The notes: generated from the letters alone by a model not told the origin. Shown: positions 1-8,232, counted from the stretch's first letter. The stretch: DNA of 64,000 nucleotides from Anaerolineales bacterium (GCA_016927115.1 JAFGNH010000028.1:1-64000), one strand, 5' to 3'. Numbers and translations are program-made.

Positions 1-167
1 ACGGTTGATAGAATGCGCAGCATCGTCGTTTTCCCTGCTCCATCCGGACCTACAAGTCCAAATAACTTGCCACTCGGGATCTCCAGGGTCACATCATCCA
101 CTGCAGCAGTCCCATTCTGGTTTTTGTATCTTTTTGTTAAACCCTCAATATGAATTGCACTTTGCAT
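1..167 (-). CDS. ABC transporter ATP-binding protein, N-terminal part (runs off the window)
   Basis: Only the first 55 residues lie in the window. They begin [14 protein letters not shown], the usual N-terminus of an ABC ATPase, and contain a Walker A motif GPDGAGKTT at about residues 41-49. It should hydrolyse ATP to drive a membrane partner encoded outside the window, probably for export given the GLTKRY-type start. An in-frame TGA lies one codon upstream of the ATG at 167, which fixes the start. It is divergent from the two-component pair at 490-2380, an arrangement typical of LiaRS/BceRS-like systems that regulate an adjacent ABC exporter; the regulatory link is inference. Substrate unknown. 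Confidence 0.9.
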   Translation of the reverse strand, partial: MQSAIHIEGLTKRYKNQNGTAAVDDVTLEIPSGKLFGLVGPDGAGKTTMLRILST

Positions 168-387
168 CCATCACTCTCACAATCTGAACCCCTGCAAGGT
201 TACACTGTACCCAATCTCGCTGGATGGGAAAATATTAGAACTATATCAATGAGGTACCGGCTGCAGAAAGAAAACAGAGCCGGATAACTCTGCTTCGTTT
301 TCCTCCAGGATTCCTTTTCGATATTCATCACGGTATTGAATCTACCCCATCAGCCGGCGATCCTGTAGATGCTGCAAACCATGAAGC

Positions 388-427
388 GGTATGACACAAG
401 TAACCTCCCGGTATGACTGCAGTCATA
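388..427. promoter_or_regulatory. Palindrome and direct repeats between divergent ABC and two-component genes
   Basis: The 168-489 gap contains a perfect 16-bp palindrome TATGACTGCAGTCATA at 412-427. The octamer GGTATGAC occurs at 388-395 and again at 410-417, a 22-bp (about two helical turns) spacing that places both copies on one DNA face. NarL/LuxR-type regulators such as the one encoded at 1724 bind short inverted or repeated sites, so this is a good candidate operator for autoregulation or control of the ABC gene. No experimental or motif-database support is available. Confidence 0.45.
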
Positions 428-489
428 ATCTACGGAAAGGTACTGTATTTCTTGAAGCATATTCAAATGATGCGTGATATTATGCAACT

Positions 490-1734
490 ATGAGGAAGAA
501 AATCGAGCCGGGATTGCTGAAAATCTTCCGCTTTATCGAGATTCTGGAAGCGGTTGTCTTGCTCATGCTGGTCATCCTCCTGGAACTCCTCAACACCGAA
601 TCCCAAATCCGCCCCACAAGCCATTATTATCTGAATCTTATTGGCTGTCTGCTGCTTATCGGTTATCTTTCCTGGCCGTGGCTGATGCGAAGTCTGAAAC
701 AATTCTATTTACCAATCGCGCTCACTATTGCCACAATCACACCTATTCTGAGCAACAGGCTGTACCTGCAGATCCAGCTGGAACAGGCTCCCAACCTCCT
801 GATAACAAACGCCTGGGAACTGATCCCGCTGCTGTTTATCCCCCTGGTCATCATGGCCTGGAATTACAACCTTTCCTTTGTATTCCTTTTCTCCATGCTT
901 TCCGGCCTCTTTGATTTCCTGCTGACAACGGCTGTTGCTGTGGGTCTGCACTTGAACATGTACACGATCCTGGGTGTGATTTTTATACGCACAATCTCAC
1001 TGATGGCTGTCGGATTCCTGGTCGTTCAATTAATGGACACACAGCGGGAGCAGCGGCATAAGCTGACGGAAGCCAATCTCAAGCTCAGCCTTTATGCAAA
1101 CACTCTGGAACAGCTGGCTGTCAGCCGCGAGCGTAACAGGCTTGCGCGTGAACTGCACGACACCCTGGCACACACGCTGAGCGGCCTGGCTGTTCAGCTT
1201 GAAGCACTCAACACCGTACTTTCTCCGAAAGAAACGGAAGCAAAAATCATGCTCGAGCACGCCCTGCACACAACACGCAGCGGCCTGATGGAAACACGCC
1301 GCGCCCTCCGTGCACTGCGTGCCACGCAGCTGGACGATTTCGGACTCCGACAGGCACTCAGCAACCTTATTCAGAACGTATCGGAACGCAGTTCGCTGCA
1401 TTTCACCTCCAGCCTGCCCGATGCAATCGACTCTCTGCCGCCCCACATCGAACAGGGCGTCTACCGTATAGCACAGGAATCACTGGAAAATGTGCTTAAG
1501 CATTCCAATGCAACAGAATCCTCACTTACCATATCCTTTGAAGGCCATCTCTTCAGGATGAGAATCAAGGATAACGGCAGCGGCTTCCAGATCCACAGCG
1601 CTGGACTGAACGACCGGATGGGATTGACCGGGATGCATGAACGGGCCGCGGTACTCGGGGGCAGTCTTGCGATCACTAGCTCGCCTGAGAATGGTACTGA
1701 AATACAGCTGGAGATACCGGACTATGACTATTAG
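490..1734 (+). CDS. Membrane sensor histidine kinase, NarL/DesK (HPK7) type
   Basis: A 414-residue sensor kinase. About five hydrophobic segments occupy residues 15-175, followed by a short coiled-coil-like linker, a HisKA_3 dimerisation domain with the phospho-acceptor in RELHDTLAHTLSG (His about 223), and a HATPase_c domain with the N-box near QESLENVLKHSNA and G-box in DNGSGF and GLTGMHERA. There is no large extracellular domain, so it probably senses a signal in or at the membrane, as LiaS/DesK kinases do. Its last codons overlap the response regulator start by 11 bp, so the two are translationally coupled. Partner regulator at 1724; likely target the divergent ABC transporter (inference). 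Confidence 0.93.
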   Translation: MRKKIEPGLLKIFRFIEILEAVVLLMLVILLELLNTESQIRPTSHYYLNLIGCLLLIGYLSWPWLMRSLKQFYLPIALTIATITPILSNRLYLQIQLEQAPNLLITNAWELIPLLFIPLVIMAWNYNLSFVFLFSMLSGLFDFLLTTAVAVGLHLNMYTILGVIFIRTISLMAVGFLVVQLMDTQREQRHKLTEANLKLSLYANTLEQLAVSRERNRLARELHDTLAHTLSGLAVQLEALNTVLSPKETEAKIMLEHALHTTRSGLMETRRALRALRATQLDDFGLRQALSNLIQNVSERSSLHFTSSLPDAIDSLPPHIEQGVYRIAQESLENVLKHSNATESSLTISFEGHLFRMRIKDNGSGFQIHSAGLNDRMGLTGMHERAAVLGGSLAITSSPENGTEIQLEIPDYDY

Positions 1735-2380
1735 AGTCCTTATTTGTGACGATCAGGAAATCGTGTGTGAAGGCCTGGAAAAGATTCTGAATTCTGACCC
1801 CGATATCGAAGTTGTCGGTATCGCACGCGATGGTGCTGAAGTATTAAAGATCCTGCCGGATGCCAGGCCGGATCTGGTGCTGATGGACCTTAAAATGCCG
1901 GTAATGAACGGGGTCACAGCCTCCCGGAAGATTCACGAGAAATATCCCGGAATCCCTGTCCTCGTACTCACAACCTACGATGATGATGAATGGGTATTTG
2001 ATGCCATCCGAAGCGGTGCCTCCGGCTATCTTCTGAAAGACACTCCCCGTGAAGGATTGATCAAAGCTATCAAGGGTACTCTTTCCGGAGAATCCTTCGT
2101 AGACCCGGGCATTACACGCAAGTTGTTGACTCGCCTCGCCCGGACCGGTCCTGAACCTGAAAGACCCAGTACGCTTTCTTTCTCTGATCGCGAGATGGAA
2201 ATTCTTCAGCTGCTGGCGCGCGGCTTATCCAATGCAGAAATTGCCCAGCAGCTCTACCTCTCGGAGGGAACCGTGCGCAACTATACCAGTGCAATATTCT
2301 CAACTCTGAGTGTCTCCGATCGCACCCAGGCTGCTGTTGCCGCCATCCGCTATGGTTTCGTCAATCTGAATGACCTGTAG
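1724..2380 (+). CDS. Response regulator, NarL/LuxR family
   Basis: 218 residues: an N-terminal receiver domain (acidic pair in LICDDQEIV, phospho-acceptor Asp about 55 in VLMDLKMP, Lys in LLKDTPREG) and a C-terminal GerE/LuxR helix-turn-helix (SDREMEILQLLARGLSNAEIAQQL, then EGTVRNYTSAI) that binds DNA. I take the ATG at 1724 (MTIRVLICDDQE) because receiver homology starts there; an upstream ATG at 1637 would add 29 non-homologous residues inside the kinase gene. It should be phosphorylated by the kinase at 490-1734. The palindrome/direct repeats at 388-427 are plausible binding sites. Confidence 0.95.
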   Translation: MTIRVLICDDQEIVCEGLEKILNSDPDIEVVGIARDGAEVLKILPDARPDLVLMDLKMPVMNGVTASRKIHEKYPGIPVLVLTTYDDDEWVFDAIRSGASGYLLKDTPREGLIKAIKGTLSGESFVDPGITRKLLTRLARTGPEPERPSTLSFSDREMEILQLLARGLSNAEIAQQLYLSEGTVRNYTSAIFSTLSVSDRTQAAVAAIRYGFVNLNDL

Positions 2381-2427
2381 CAAATTCCGCAGTATTTCTT
2401 TCCAGCCACGTTTCTTCACCTGTGTGG

Positions 2428-3471
2428 TTACCCTGTTTCAGGTGGAATCCAATTCGGAAGAGGTCCTTGAACGGGTTTTCTACCGTAAAAGATAGTTTCA
2501 AGCCACAGAAATGGATAATGCAAGAGCGGAGCTCGACGGAGCAGGATCCGGATCAGTTTATGCAGCCCGGTGTTGGGATGTGAGTAAGGGCAGACAGCCA
2601 GACAACGCCCACAGTCAGTGCCAACAATATTCCAATAACGAAAACAGGAATCCATGTTGATCTTCCAGCGATAGGCACCATCGAGCTGCTCCCGGTCGGA
2701 AAAAGAGATAGCCCGGGAGGGACAATTTTCCGCACAGCGTTTGCATATTCTACAGAATCTGATCATGGAAGAATCGCCCACACGTTCATCAGGAATCAGG
2801 GGGAGATCTGTAGAAACAATACTGATTCGAACACGGGGGCCCTGTGATGGTGTCATCAGGAGCCCCATCCGCCCTATTTCACCTAATCCGGCATCACGCG
2901 CCACCAGAGGGGCGATCACATGGTAATTACCATCAATATGGGCACGGGCATCGTACCCCAGACGGGCGATAAAATTCTTCAGCTGCAGAGCAATTAACGC
3001 TGCATTGGCATACTGCTTTGAGGACTCCATCACAACAGGTACCGCAGGTGCAGCGGCTATAAACCTGCGATTCATTTCTACAGTGAAAGCCAGTGCAAAA
3101 GAGTGAGAGAGGCGCCCGGCCTTCCCTCGTCGTTCCTTACGGCCCAGAATGGAATAAATATGATAGGGCTCAAGCCGGGTGATCCCAACATCCAGGGCGC
3201 CATAATATCGTGCAAGCTCTTTCAGAAAACGACTGGCACGCCCGGGATCGAGCGCCACCTTCTCTACTCCGGTATTCGCCTCCACAAAAGCACCAAGATC
3301 CTCACATAAATCAAAGCTTCCCAGCGCAGAAGCGAACCCGAGTGTATCAGCTTCTTTCGCTTCCGGAGATAATAAGCCCGGCAGCTTTCGAATGGTTTCG
3401 TCTATTCGAAGATTCTCAGGACGACGTGCATAATACTCCAGATACGCCTCTGTATCGGGTTCCAACTCCAT
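2428..3471 (-). CDS. rdhA-like: RdhA-like corrinoid/iron-sulfur reductive dehalogenase homologue, no Tat signal
   Basis: 347 residues as read from the ATG at 3471. The core matches reductive dehalogenase catalytic subunits: the block LGYDARAHIDGNYHVIAPLV, then AGLGEIGRMGLLMTP, GPRVRISIVSTDLPL, and two ferredoxin-type motifs, CX2CX2CX3CP (CRICKRCAENCP) and CX10CX2CX3CP ending GTDCGRCLAVCPYS, the spacing typical of RdhA. Family members bind a corrinoid and two 4Fe-4S clusters and reduce organohalides; the substrate here is unknown. There is no twin-arginine signal. The frame continues upstream of the ATG as FDERDIPFSR, which is RdhA-like, to a TAA at 3535-3537; the only possible earlier start is a rare ATT at 3531. 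It is shorter than most RdhAs (450-550 residues). Preceded by an RdhB-like gene. QueG is a distant relative but lacks these blocks. Confidence 0.85.
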   Translation of the reverse strand: MELEPDTEAYLEYYARRPENLRIDETIRKLPGLLSPEAKEADTLGFASALGSFDLCEDLGAFVEANTGVEKVALDPGRASRFLKELARYYGALDVGITRLEPYHIYSILGRKERRGKAGRLSHSFALAFTVEMNRRFIAAAPAVPVVMESSKQYANAALIALQLKNFIARLGYDARAHIDGNYHVIAPLVARDAGLGEIGRMGLLMTPSQGPRVRISIVSTDLPLIPDERVGDSSMIRFCRICKRCAENCPSRAISFSDREQLDGAYRWKINMDSCFRYWNIVGTDCGRCLAVCPYSHPNTGLHKLIRILLRRAPLLHYPFLWLETIFYGRKPVQGPLPNWIPPETG

Positions 3472-3534
3472 TCTCGAAAACGGAATATCCCGCTCATCAA
3501 ATTGTGTATTAGGAATTTCAGACTCGACAATTTT

Positions 3535-3792
3535 TTACCGGAATGGAAAGAACATCAATCCCACTATGATCAATGCCGCTGCACCTGTAACAAGGTTTAA
3601 CCCTGCCTGGATTTCTCCTGGAAGAAAGAAAAAGAGTATTACAGTACCTGTAAAAAAAAGAAACGCCATCGCACTTAGCATTGCTGCCCGTACTTCATGC
3701 TCCAGGAAGGATTGAATTCCAAAAACCAGGAAAAGGACTCCGATAAGGAGCCCTGCCACCGGCATAATGAGAAGCCAAGGTTCAGTTAACAC
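3535..3792 (-). CDS. rdhB-like: RdhB-like small membrane anchor protein
   Basis: 85 residues with three hydrophobic helices (about 8-27, 35-57, 62-82). The stretch SFLEHEVRAAM after helix 1 resembles the SF-E-E--A signature between helices of RdhB proteins such as PceB, which are also about 75-105 residues with three helices and anchor RdhA to the membrane. GTG start at 3792 (MLTEPWLL) preceded by AGGAG at suitable distance. It sits immediately upstream of the RdhA-like gene in the same frame, separated only by its TAA, so the two are surely co-transcribed. The identification rests on size, topology, the short motif and the neighbour, because RdhB sequences are poorly conserved. Confidence 0.65.
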   Translation of the reverse strand: MLTEPWLLIMPVAGLLIGVLFLVFGIQSFLEHEVRAAMLSAMAFLFFTGTVILFFFLPGEIQAGLNLVTGAAALIIVGLMFFPFR

Positions 3793-3966
3793 TGGTAAAA
3801 AACTCCTGGAATTGTACTGGTGCCTCCTACCCTATCACACTATATGGCACACAGCCAACCCGGGCTGAAAATATAAAAAGGTTCGCATATCGAACATTCC
3901 AGGTGTCCTTCTTTGTCATCTGATAGAATAAGTTTGAAAAAAATGAACACCTTTACGGAGACACAT

Positions 3967-4287
3967 ATGAACGTCCTCAAACGGCTGAAAAAACTCTTTG
4001 TTTTCACTCCGCGTGCTGATGTGGAAAGCTGGATATATGTACAGTGTGACCGGTGCGGCGAGATAATTGCTGCCCGTATCAACCTGCGTAATGATCTATC
4101 CATCGTCTATGAAGAAGAAGGAGGAGAAGATCACTACATCTGCCGAAAAGTATTGATTGGCAGCGGCTTATGCTTTCAACAAATCGAAATAGAATTAACT
4201 TACAACTCCAACCGAACGCTTGTGGAAAAAAGTATCAAGGGTGGAAAGTTCCTGAGCGAGGAAGATACCAATAAACAGAGAACCTGA
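3967..4287 (+). CDS. Small hypothetical protein with CxxC and later cysteines
   Basis: 106 residues beginning MNVLKRLKKLF. The start at 3967 is chosen because GGAG lies at 3956-3959; an ATG at 3913 has no such site. A basic N-terminal segment is followed by WIYVQCDRCGEIIAARI, then HYICRKVLIGSGLCFQQIEIEL and a charged tail (LSEEDTNKQRT). The CDRC pair together with the two later Cys (YIC and GLC) could form a four-Cys zinc-ribbon site, which is inference. No membrane segment or signal peptide. Function not recognised. It is divergent from the rdh-like pair and convergent with the lipoprotein at 4465. Confidence 0.8.
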   Translation: MNVLKRLKKLFVFTPRADVESWIYVQCDRCGEIIAARINLRNDLSIVYEEEGGEDHYICRKVLIGSGLCFQQIEIELTYNSNRTLVEKSIKGGKFLSEEDTNKQRT

Positions 4288-4351
4288 GCAGTACCTGTTT
4301 TTCTTGTGATGATCATTGTTTTTTCAGCGGGCTCATGCGGTAGTAAAATGC

Positions 4352-4389
4352 GAAAAAATACAGAGACTGCTGTCGCTCCAGCAGTCTCT
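4352..4389 (-). terminator. Rho-independent terminator between convergent genes
   Basis: A perfect 10-bp stem AGAGACTGCT/AGCAGTCTCT (4362-4371 with 4380-4389) with an 8-nt loop. Read on the minus strand it is followed by GTATTTTTTCG, so it terminates the lipoprotein gene ending at 4465; on the plus strand the trailing sequence CTTACC is not T-rich. Confidence 0.8.
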
Positions 4390-4464
4390 CTTACCTGTCT
4401 CCCAGGTCACCTGTTTTTCTTTCCAGCACTGGGTTGGAAAGGAATAACCTCTCAACCAGCTGCT

Positions 4465-5457
4465 CTATTCAGCAGCATAAAATTCCACCAGCTCGACCAC
4501 CGTATCAGACTCTAACGGGAATGTTGCTGGGCCGAGTTTGAGTTGTGTACGTGTCACTTCCTGTCTGATCAGCCCCTGGAACGGAACAAACCAGAGCCTG
4601 GTCTCCAGGATCACCGTACCTTCCAGAGAAATTATTTCTCCATCACTATCGAGTGTGAGTGCGGCTTCAAATTCAGTCTTCCGGTCGATGACATATGCAT
4701 TTTCAAACGTCCCGGCTTCAACCTCGACAGTTTCACGTTCTCCTTCCGACTCCCACTCCATCCTGACCGGGCTGTCATCAAGCGTGGCATTAAGCATCTC
4801 ACCCTCGGAAACAGCAGTCAGCTGGCCGGAGGCCAGGTACTCTGTTTCCCATTTATATTCCCAATCATTGGCTTCGAAGGTTTCATAAGAAGGGGCATAC
4901 ACACCATCGATATGCTCCAGTTCTATGTCACCGTCCACATCACCGAAAAGGAAACCCAGCATCATGTTCGGGAAATTGAGGATTTCACCATTCTCACATT
5001 CGATTTCTGCAGATGTCGTTACACCTGTTTCATAGGCGAGCATGTCAACTGTCGCGCCATTTTCGCGGACATCAGAAACGGTCATCCCGAATTTTGAAGT
5101 CTCTCCCTCCGAAGTAATCTGGTAGATCCACTGCTGATTTAGAACCATCGGATAAAGCACATTGGTGCATCCGCCCTGCTCTGCAGGGGGCGCTATAGAA
5201 TCACTCTCACTACCGTCGGAGGAGCTTTCAGCCTGGCCACCTTCATGCTCCTCTTCATCCGCTGTTGAATCCACATCTGAAGCTGCCTGATCTTCCACGT
5301 TTTCAGATTCTCTCACAGCTGCGACATCTTCATCCCCGGCCGTGTCACTCAATAATCCACCCATGGTACAGGCCAATGTGCTGAGCAGCAAAAAGCTGAA
5401 AGTCAGTCCCAGAATTAGCCATAGATGTTTTTTGGAAGTCCGCTTTCCCCGGTACAT
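4465..5457 (-). CDS. Secreted lipoprotein of unknown function
   Basis: About 330 residues. After a basic N-terminus and a hydrophobic stretch comes a lipobox (LLSTLAC), then an acidic Ser/Glu/Asp-rich linker (about residues 40-95) and a C-terminal all-beta-looking domain containing CTNVLYPMVLNQQWIYQIT and repeated turns such as VEVEAGTFENAYVIDRKTEF. Proteins of this type are exported, lipidated and sit on the outer face of the membrane; the globular part resembles uncharacterised Chloroflexi lipoproteins but I do not recognise a function. The ATG at 5457 is preferred since GGAGG precedes it by 7 nt; the ATG at 5463 abuts the Shine-Dalgarno sequence and a frame-open extension reaches 5520. Confidence 0.85.
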   Translation of the reverse strand: MYRGKRTSKKHLWLILGLTFSFLLLSTLACTMGGLLSDTAGDEDVAAVRESENVEDQAASDVDSTADEEEHEGGQAESSSDGSESDSIAPPAEQGGCTNVLYPMVLNQQWIYQITSEGETSKFGMTVSDVRENGATVDMLAYETGVTTSAEIECENGEILNFPNMMLGFLFGDVDGDIELEHIDGVYAPSYETFEANDWEYKWETEYLASGQLTAVSEGEMLNATLDDSPVRMEWESEGERETVEVEAGTFENAYVIDRKTEFEAALTLDSDGEIISLEGTVILETRLWFVPFQGLIRQEVTRTQLKLGPATFPLESDTVVELVEFYAAE

Positions 5458-5540
5458 AACCATTCCTCCATAACAGATTTCGCCATCATTATGACAATAC
5501 CCATAGTGATTGTCCATCAACCGATCGTAAAAATAACAGG

Positions 5541-5635
5541 AATCACAGGTGCCCGGCAGGGTCCCTGATTAAGGGTATCATGCTGATGTAAGACGTTGTC
5601 CTTGCCAGCCGGGAGTAAAAACCCTGCTTCTGTTC
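5541..5635. other. Region with crossing complementary segments (possible RNA structure)
   Basis: In the gap 5458-5714, CCCGGC (about 5552-5557) is complementary to GCCGGG (5607-5612), while GCAGGGT (about 5556-5562) is complementary to ACCCTGC (5620-5626). The two pairings overlap and cross, so they would be mutually exclusive or form a pseudoknot. It lies in the possible leader of the lipoprotein gene on the minus strand; no known riboswitch class was recognised. Confidence 0.25.
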
Positions 5636-5714
5636 TTATTGATTTTACGATAGTATAGGAGCATAGTAAGCCGGATGGGTTTCAATTCAGAACACCTTAT
5701 AAGGAGGGGTTAAC

Positions 5715-6632
5715 ATGGATTATGGAGAAATTCTGAGTAAAGCCTGGAAAATAACATGGAAACACAAAGGGCTGTGGATCCTGGGAATCCTGGCTGGCTG
5801 TTCCACCAATGGCGGAGGAGGCGGCGGCGGTTCAAGCTCTCGGGCTCAGTACAATATGGATTCCGGTGACTTCCATCAATTCTATCAATTCTCCCACTCA
5901 CCATTCTTCCAATGGCTTTCAGACATTCCTGAAGGCGTATGGCTTGCAATAGCAATCGGGTTCATACTTTTCATTATCACCCTCAGCATCCTCTTCTGGG
6001 TGCTGGCCTCGATCGGGAAAAGCGGGCTATTCGCTGCTTTTAAACAAGCCGATGAAACTGGCTCGACCACTCTTAAAGAAGCGTTCAGTGCTGCATTGCG
6101 GAATTTCTGGAAAATCCTGGTTATAGAAATAGCCATAGGACTTGCTACCTTTCTGGTCATTCTGGTGCTGCTGGCACCGATGATCTGCTGCTTCCCATTG
6201 ATCTTTTTACTTATCCTGGGGGGGATTCTTATCCATGTTCTGACCATGCTCATAGAAATCGCTATCGTGGCTGATGAAAAACACCTCACAGAGGCACCGG
6301 CCTATATCTGGAACTTGTTAAAAGCAAACGTAGGCGATACGATTGTTATCGCGCTCCTTCTCGGTGCGATCAAATTGATCCTGAGCCTTCTCATTGGCTT
6401 GCCTGCACTCCTGGTATTCATCCCTGTCATCCTCGGAATCTTTATTGAAGGAGGGCAGATGCTTCTTCCGAGCATTGGAATGAGCGTATTACTCCTGCTA
6501 TTCTACATGCCTGTCGCAATTATACTCAGCGGCGTCCTCCAGACTTTCCATAATGGAGCCTGGACACTTTTCTATCAGCGGATCAAACAGAAGCCGCTGC
6601 CGGAGAAAAAGGCTGAATCCGCCGATGAGTGA
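5715..6632 (+). CDS. Polytopic membrane protein with Gly-rich N-terminal loop
   Basis: 305 residues, AAGGAGG at 5700-5706 supports the start at 5715. The N-terminus MDYGEILSKAWKITWKHKGLW resembles the start of the uncharacterised membrane proteins annotated as glycerophosphodiester-phosphodiesterase membrane-domain-like. A loop with seven consecutive glycines (about residues 33-39) follows the first hydrophobic helix. Five or six further helices lie between about residues 75 and 285, and the basic tail (RIKQKPLPEKKAESADE) should be cytoplasmic. No catalytic motif is visible. Probably an integral membrane protein of unknown role; it stands alone with its own terminator. Confidence 0.85.
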   Translation: MDYGEILSKAWKITWKHKGLWILGILAGCSTNGGGGGGGSSSRAQYNMDSGDFHQFYQFSHSPFFQWLSDIPEGVWLAIAIGFILFIITLSILFWVLASIGKSGLFAAFKQADETGSTTLKEAFSAALRNFWKILVIEIAIGLATFLVILVLLAPMICCFPLIFLLILGGILIHVLTMLIEIAIVADEKHLTEAPAYIWNLLKANVGDTIVIALLLGAIKLILSLLIGLPALLVFIPVILGIFIEGGQMLLPSIGMSVLLLLFYMPVAIILSGVLQTFHNGAWTLFYQRIKQKPLPEKKAESADE

Positions 6633-6650
6633 ACGTTATTAGCAAATACG

Positions 6651-6685
6651 AAGTCTGCTGCCATAAACAGCAGACTTCTTCTCTT
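6651..6685 (+). terminator. Rho-independent terminator
   Basis: Perfect 10-bp stem AAGTCTGCTG/CAGCAGACTT (6651-6660 with 6668-6677), 7-nt loop, then CTTCTCTT. It follows the membrane protein gene ending at 6632. Confidence 0.75.
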
Positions 6686-6850
6686 AAGACACTCAGCAGG
6701 CCCGGCTGCCTGTTTTTAGGCTAACCCGTCTGGACAGCAGGAGCCGAAGTATTTTCAGGTTTGTCGTTTTGGAACCCTATCAGGAAGGGCAACATAAACG
6801 TGATTTCCTGTATATAATGGAGCTGATTCAGGTCTACCCATATACAAAAA

Positions 6851-8218
6851 ATGGGTCAGAAAGGACAGAACCAGTCTATGGGCAAAATAACACATGTAAT
6901 CAAAAGAAGTGGCGCACAGGTCCCCTTCAACCCGGATCGCATCGCCAATGCAATTTACCGTGCTGCTGTCGCCGTCGGTGGACGGGACAAGGAACGCTCA
7001 CAGCGCCTGGCAGAAAAAGTTGTGACGTATCTGGAAGAGCATTATGGAGAGGGAACCGCTCCCCAAATCGAAGAAATTCAGGATGCAGTGGAAAAAATCC
7101 TGATCGAAAACGGCCATGCTTCGGTCGCCAAAGCATACATCCTGTATCGTGAAGAACGGGCACAGAAGCGTCAGGAAAAAGCCCGGCGTGCTTCAATCCC
7201 GTCTGAAAATGTACCCTGGGCAAAAATCTGGGGAGTTCTCGATTGGGCCAGCTCACGCGGCCTGGATTCCATCTCTGCCCTGAACCGTCGGATTGAGCAG
7301 AATGAATTTCCTCATATTGTTCACGAATCCGAAGCAGCCTATGAAGCTGATCTGGATATGGCCGCAGAAATGGCGCTGGGAAAAATTGAAAAGCTCAGGA
7401 TGATCTTCATCAGCGGGCCTTCTTCTTCCGGGAAAACAACAACAACGATCAAACTCGGTGAACGGCTGCAAAAACACGGCCTCAAGCTGATCGCACTCAA
7501 CGTTGATAATTACTTCTTTGATCTCGAAATGCATCCCAAAGATGAATTCGGTGACTATGATTTTGAGACTCCTCAGGCTCTTGATCTGGAACTGATTAAT
7601 CAGCACTATTCAGAATTAATCGAAGGGCACGAGGTTAAAATCCCGTTCTATGACTTCAAGACCGGATCCCGTAAACTCGACCAGACACCTATGAAACTGG
7701 CCAGTGATGAGATCCTCCTCATCGACAGCCTGCATGGATTGTATCCTCCAATGACAGCCGGGATCGACCCGGACCGCATGTTCAAGCTGTACCTGGAGCC
7801 GCTGCTGCAGATGCGCGGCCCGGATGATGATTACATACGCTGGACAGACCTTAGGCTGATGCGCCGTATGCTGCGTGATGCCAAATACAGGGCTTACAAC
7901 CCCCAGCAGACACTGGAACACTGGCATTATGTACGTGCCAGCGAGCTGCGGAATATCATCCCTTACATCAATACAACGGATTATATTGTCAACACAGGGA
8001 TGCCCTATGAACTCCCAATCTACCGACCCATGCTGCTGGAATACTTCGAAAAATGGAATACAGAGTATGTTGATGATCCGCTGCATGAAGACGCCTATGA
8101 CCGTGCAAGCAGAGTGTATCGAATACTGAAAGCCGTTCACGCTGTGGAAGATGACAGTTCAATTCCCGCCAGTTCTGTTCTCCGTGAATTTATCGGCGGC
8201 AGCTGCTACGAATATTAG
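6851..8218 (+). CDS. ATP-cone domain fused to uridine kinase/phosphoribulokinase-like P-loop kinase
   Basis: 455 residues. Residues about 10-100 form an ATP-cone (ITHVIKRSGAQVPFNPDRI ... HASVAKAYILYREER), the nucleotide-sensing domain of NrdR and ribonucleotide reductases. The rest is a uridine-kinase-family domain with Walker A GPSSSGKTTTT, NVDNYFFD (the substrate-binding Asp loop of uridine kinase), and LLIDSLHGLYPP. It should phosphorylate a nucleoside or small sugar alcohol, possibly under allosteric control by ATP/dATP; substrate not determinable. Archaeal 2-phosphoglycerate kinases are also ATP-cone fusions, but the YFFD-type motif points to the uridine kinase family. The second ATG at 6878 (MGKITHVIKRSG) is the homologous start and may be the real one; a weak AAAGGA lies upstream. 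Ends in a strong hairpin. Confidence 0.88.
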   Translation: MGQKGQNQSMGKITHVIKRSGAQVPFNPDRIANAIYRAAVAVGGRDKERSQRLAEKVVTYLEEHYGEGTAPQIEEIQDAVEKILIENGHASVAKAYILYREERAQKRQEKARRASIPSENVPWAKIWGVLDWASSRGLDSISALNRRIEQNEFPHIVHESEAAYEADLDMAAEMALGKIEKLRMIFISGPSSSGKTTTTIKLGERLQKHGLKLIALNVDNYFFDLEMHPKDEFGDYDFETPQALDLELINQHYSELIEGHEVKIPFYDFKTGSRKLDQTPMKLASDEILLIDSLHGLYPPMTAGIDPDRMFKLYLEPLLQMRGPDDDYIRWTDLRLMRRMLRDAKYRAYNPQQTLEHWHYVRASELRNIIPYINTTDYIVNTGMPYELPIYRPMLLEYFEKWNTEYVDDPLHEDAYDRASRVYRILKAVHAVEDDSSIPASSVLREFIGGSCYEY

Positions 8219-8232
8219 AACCACCCTTCAGC

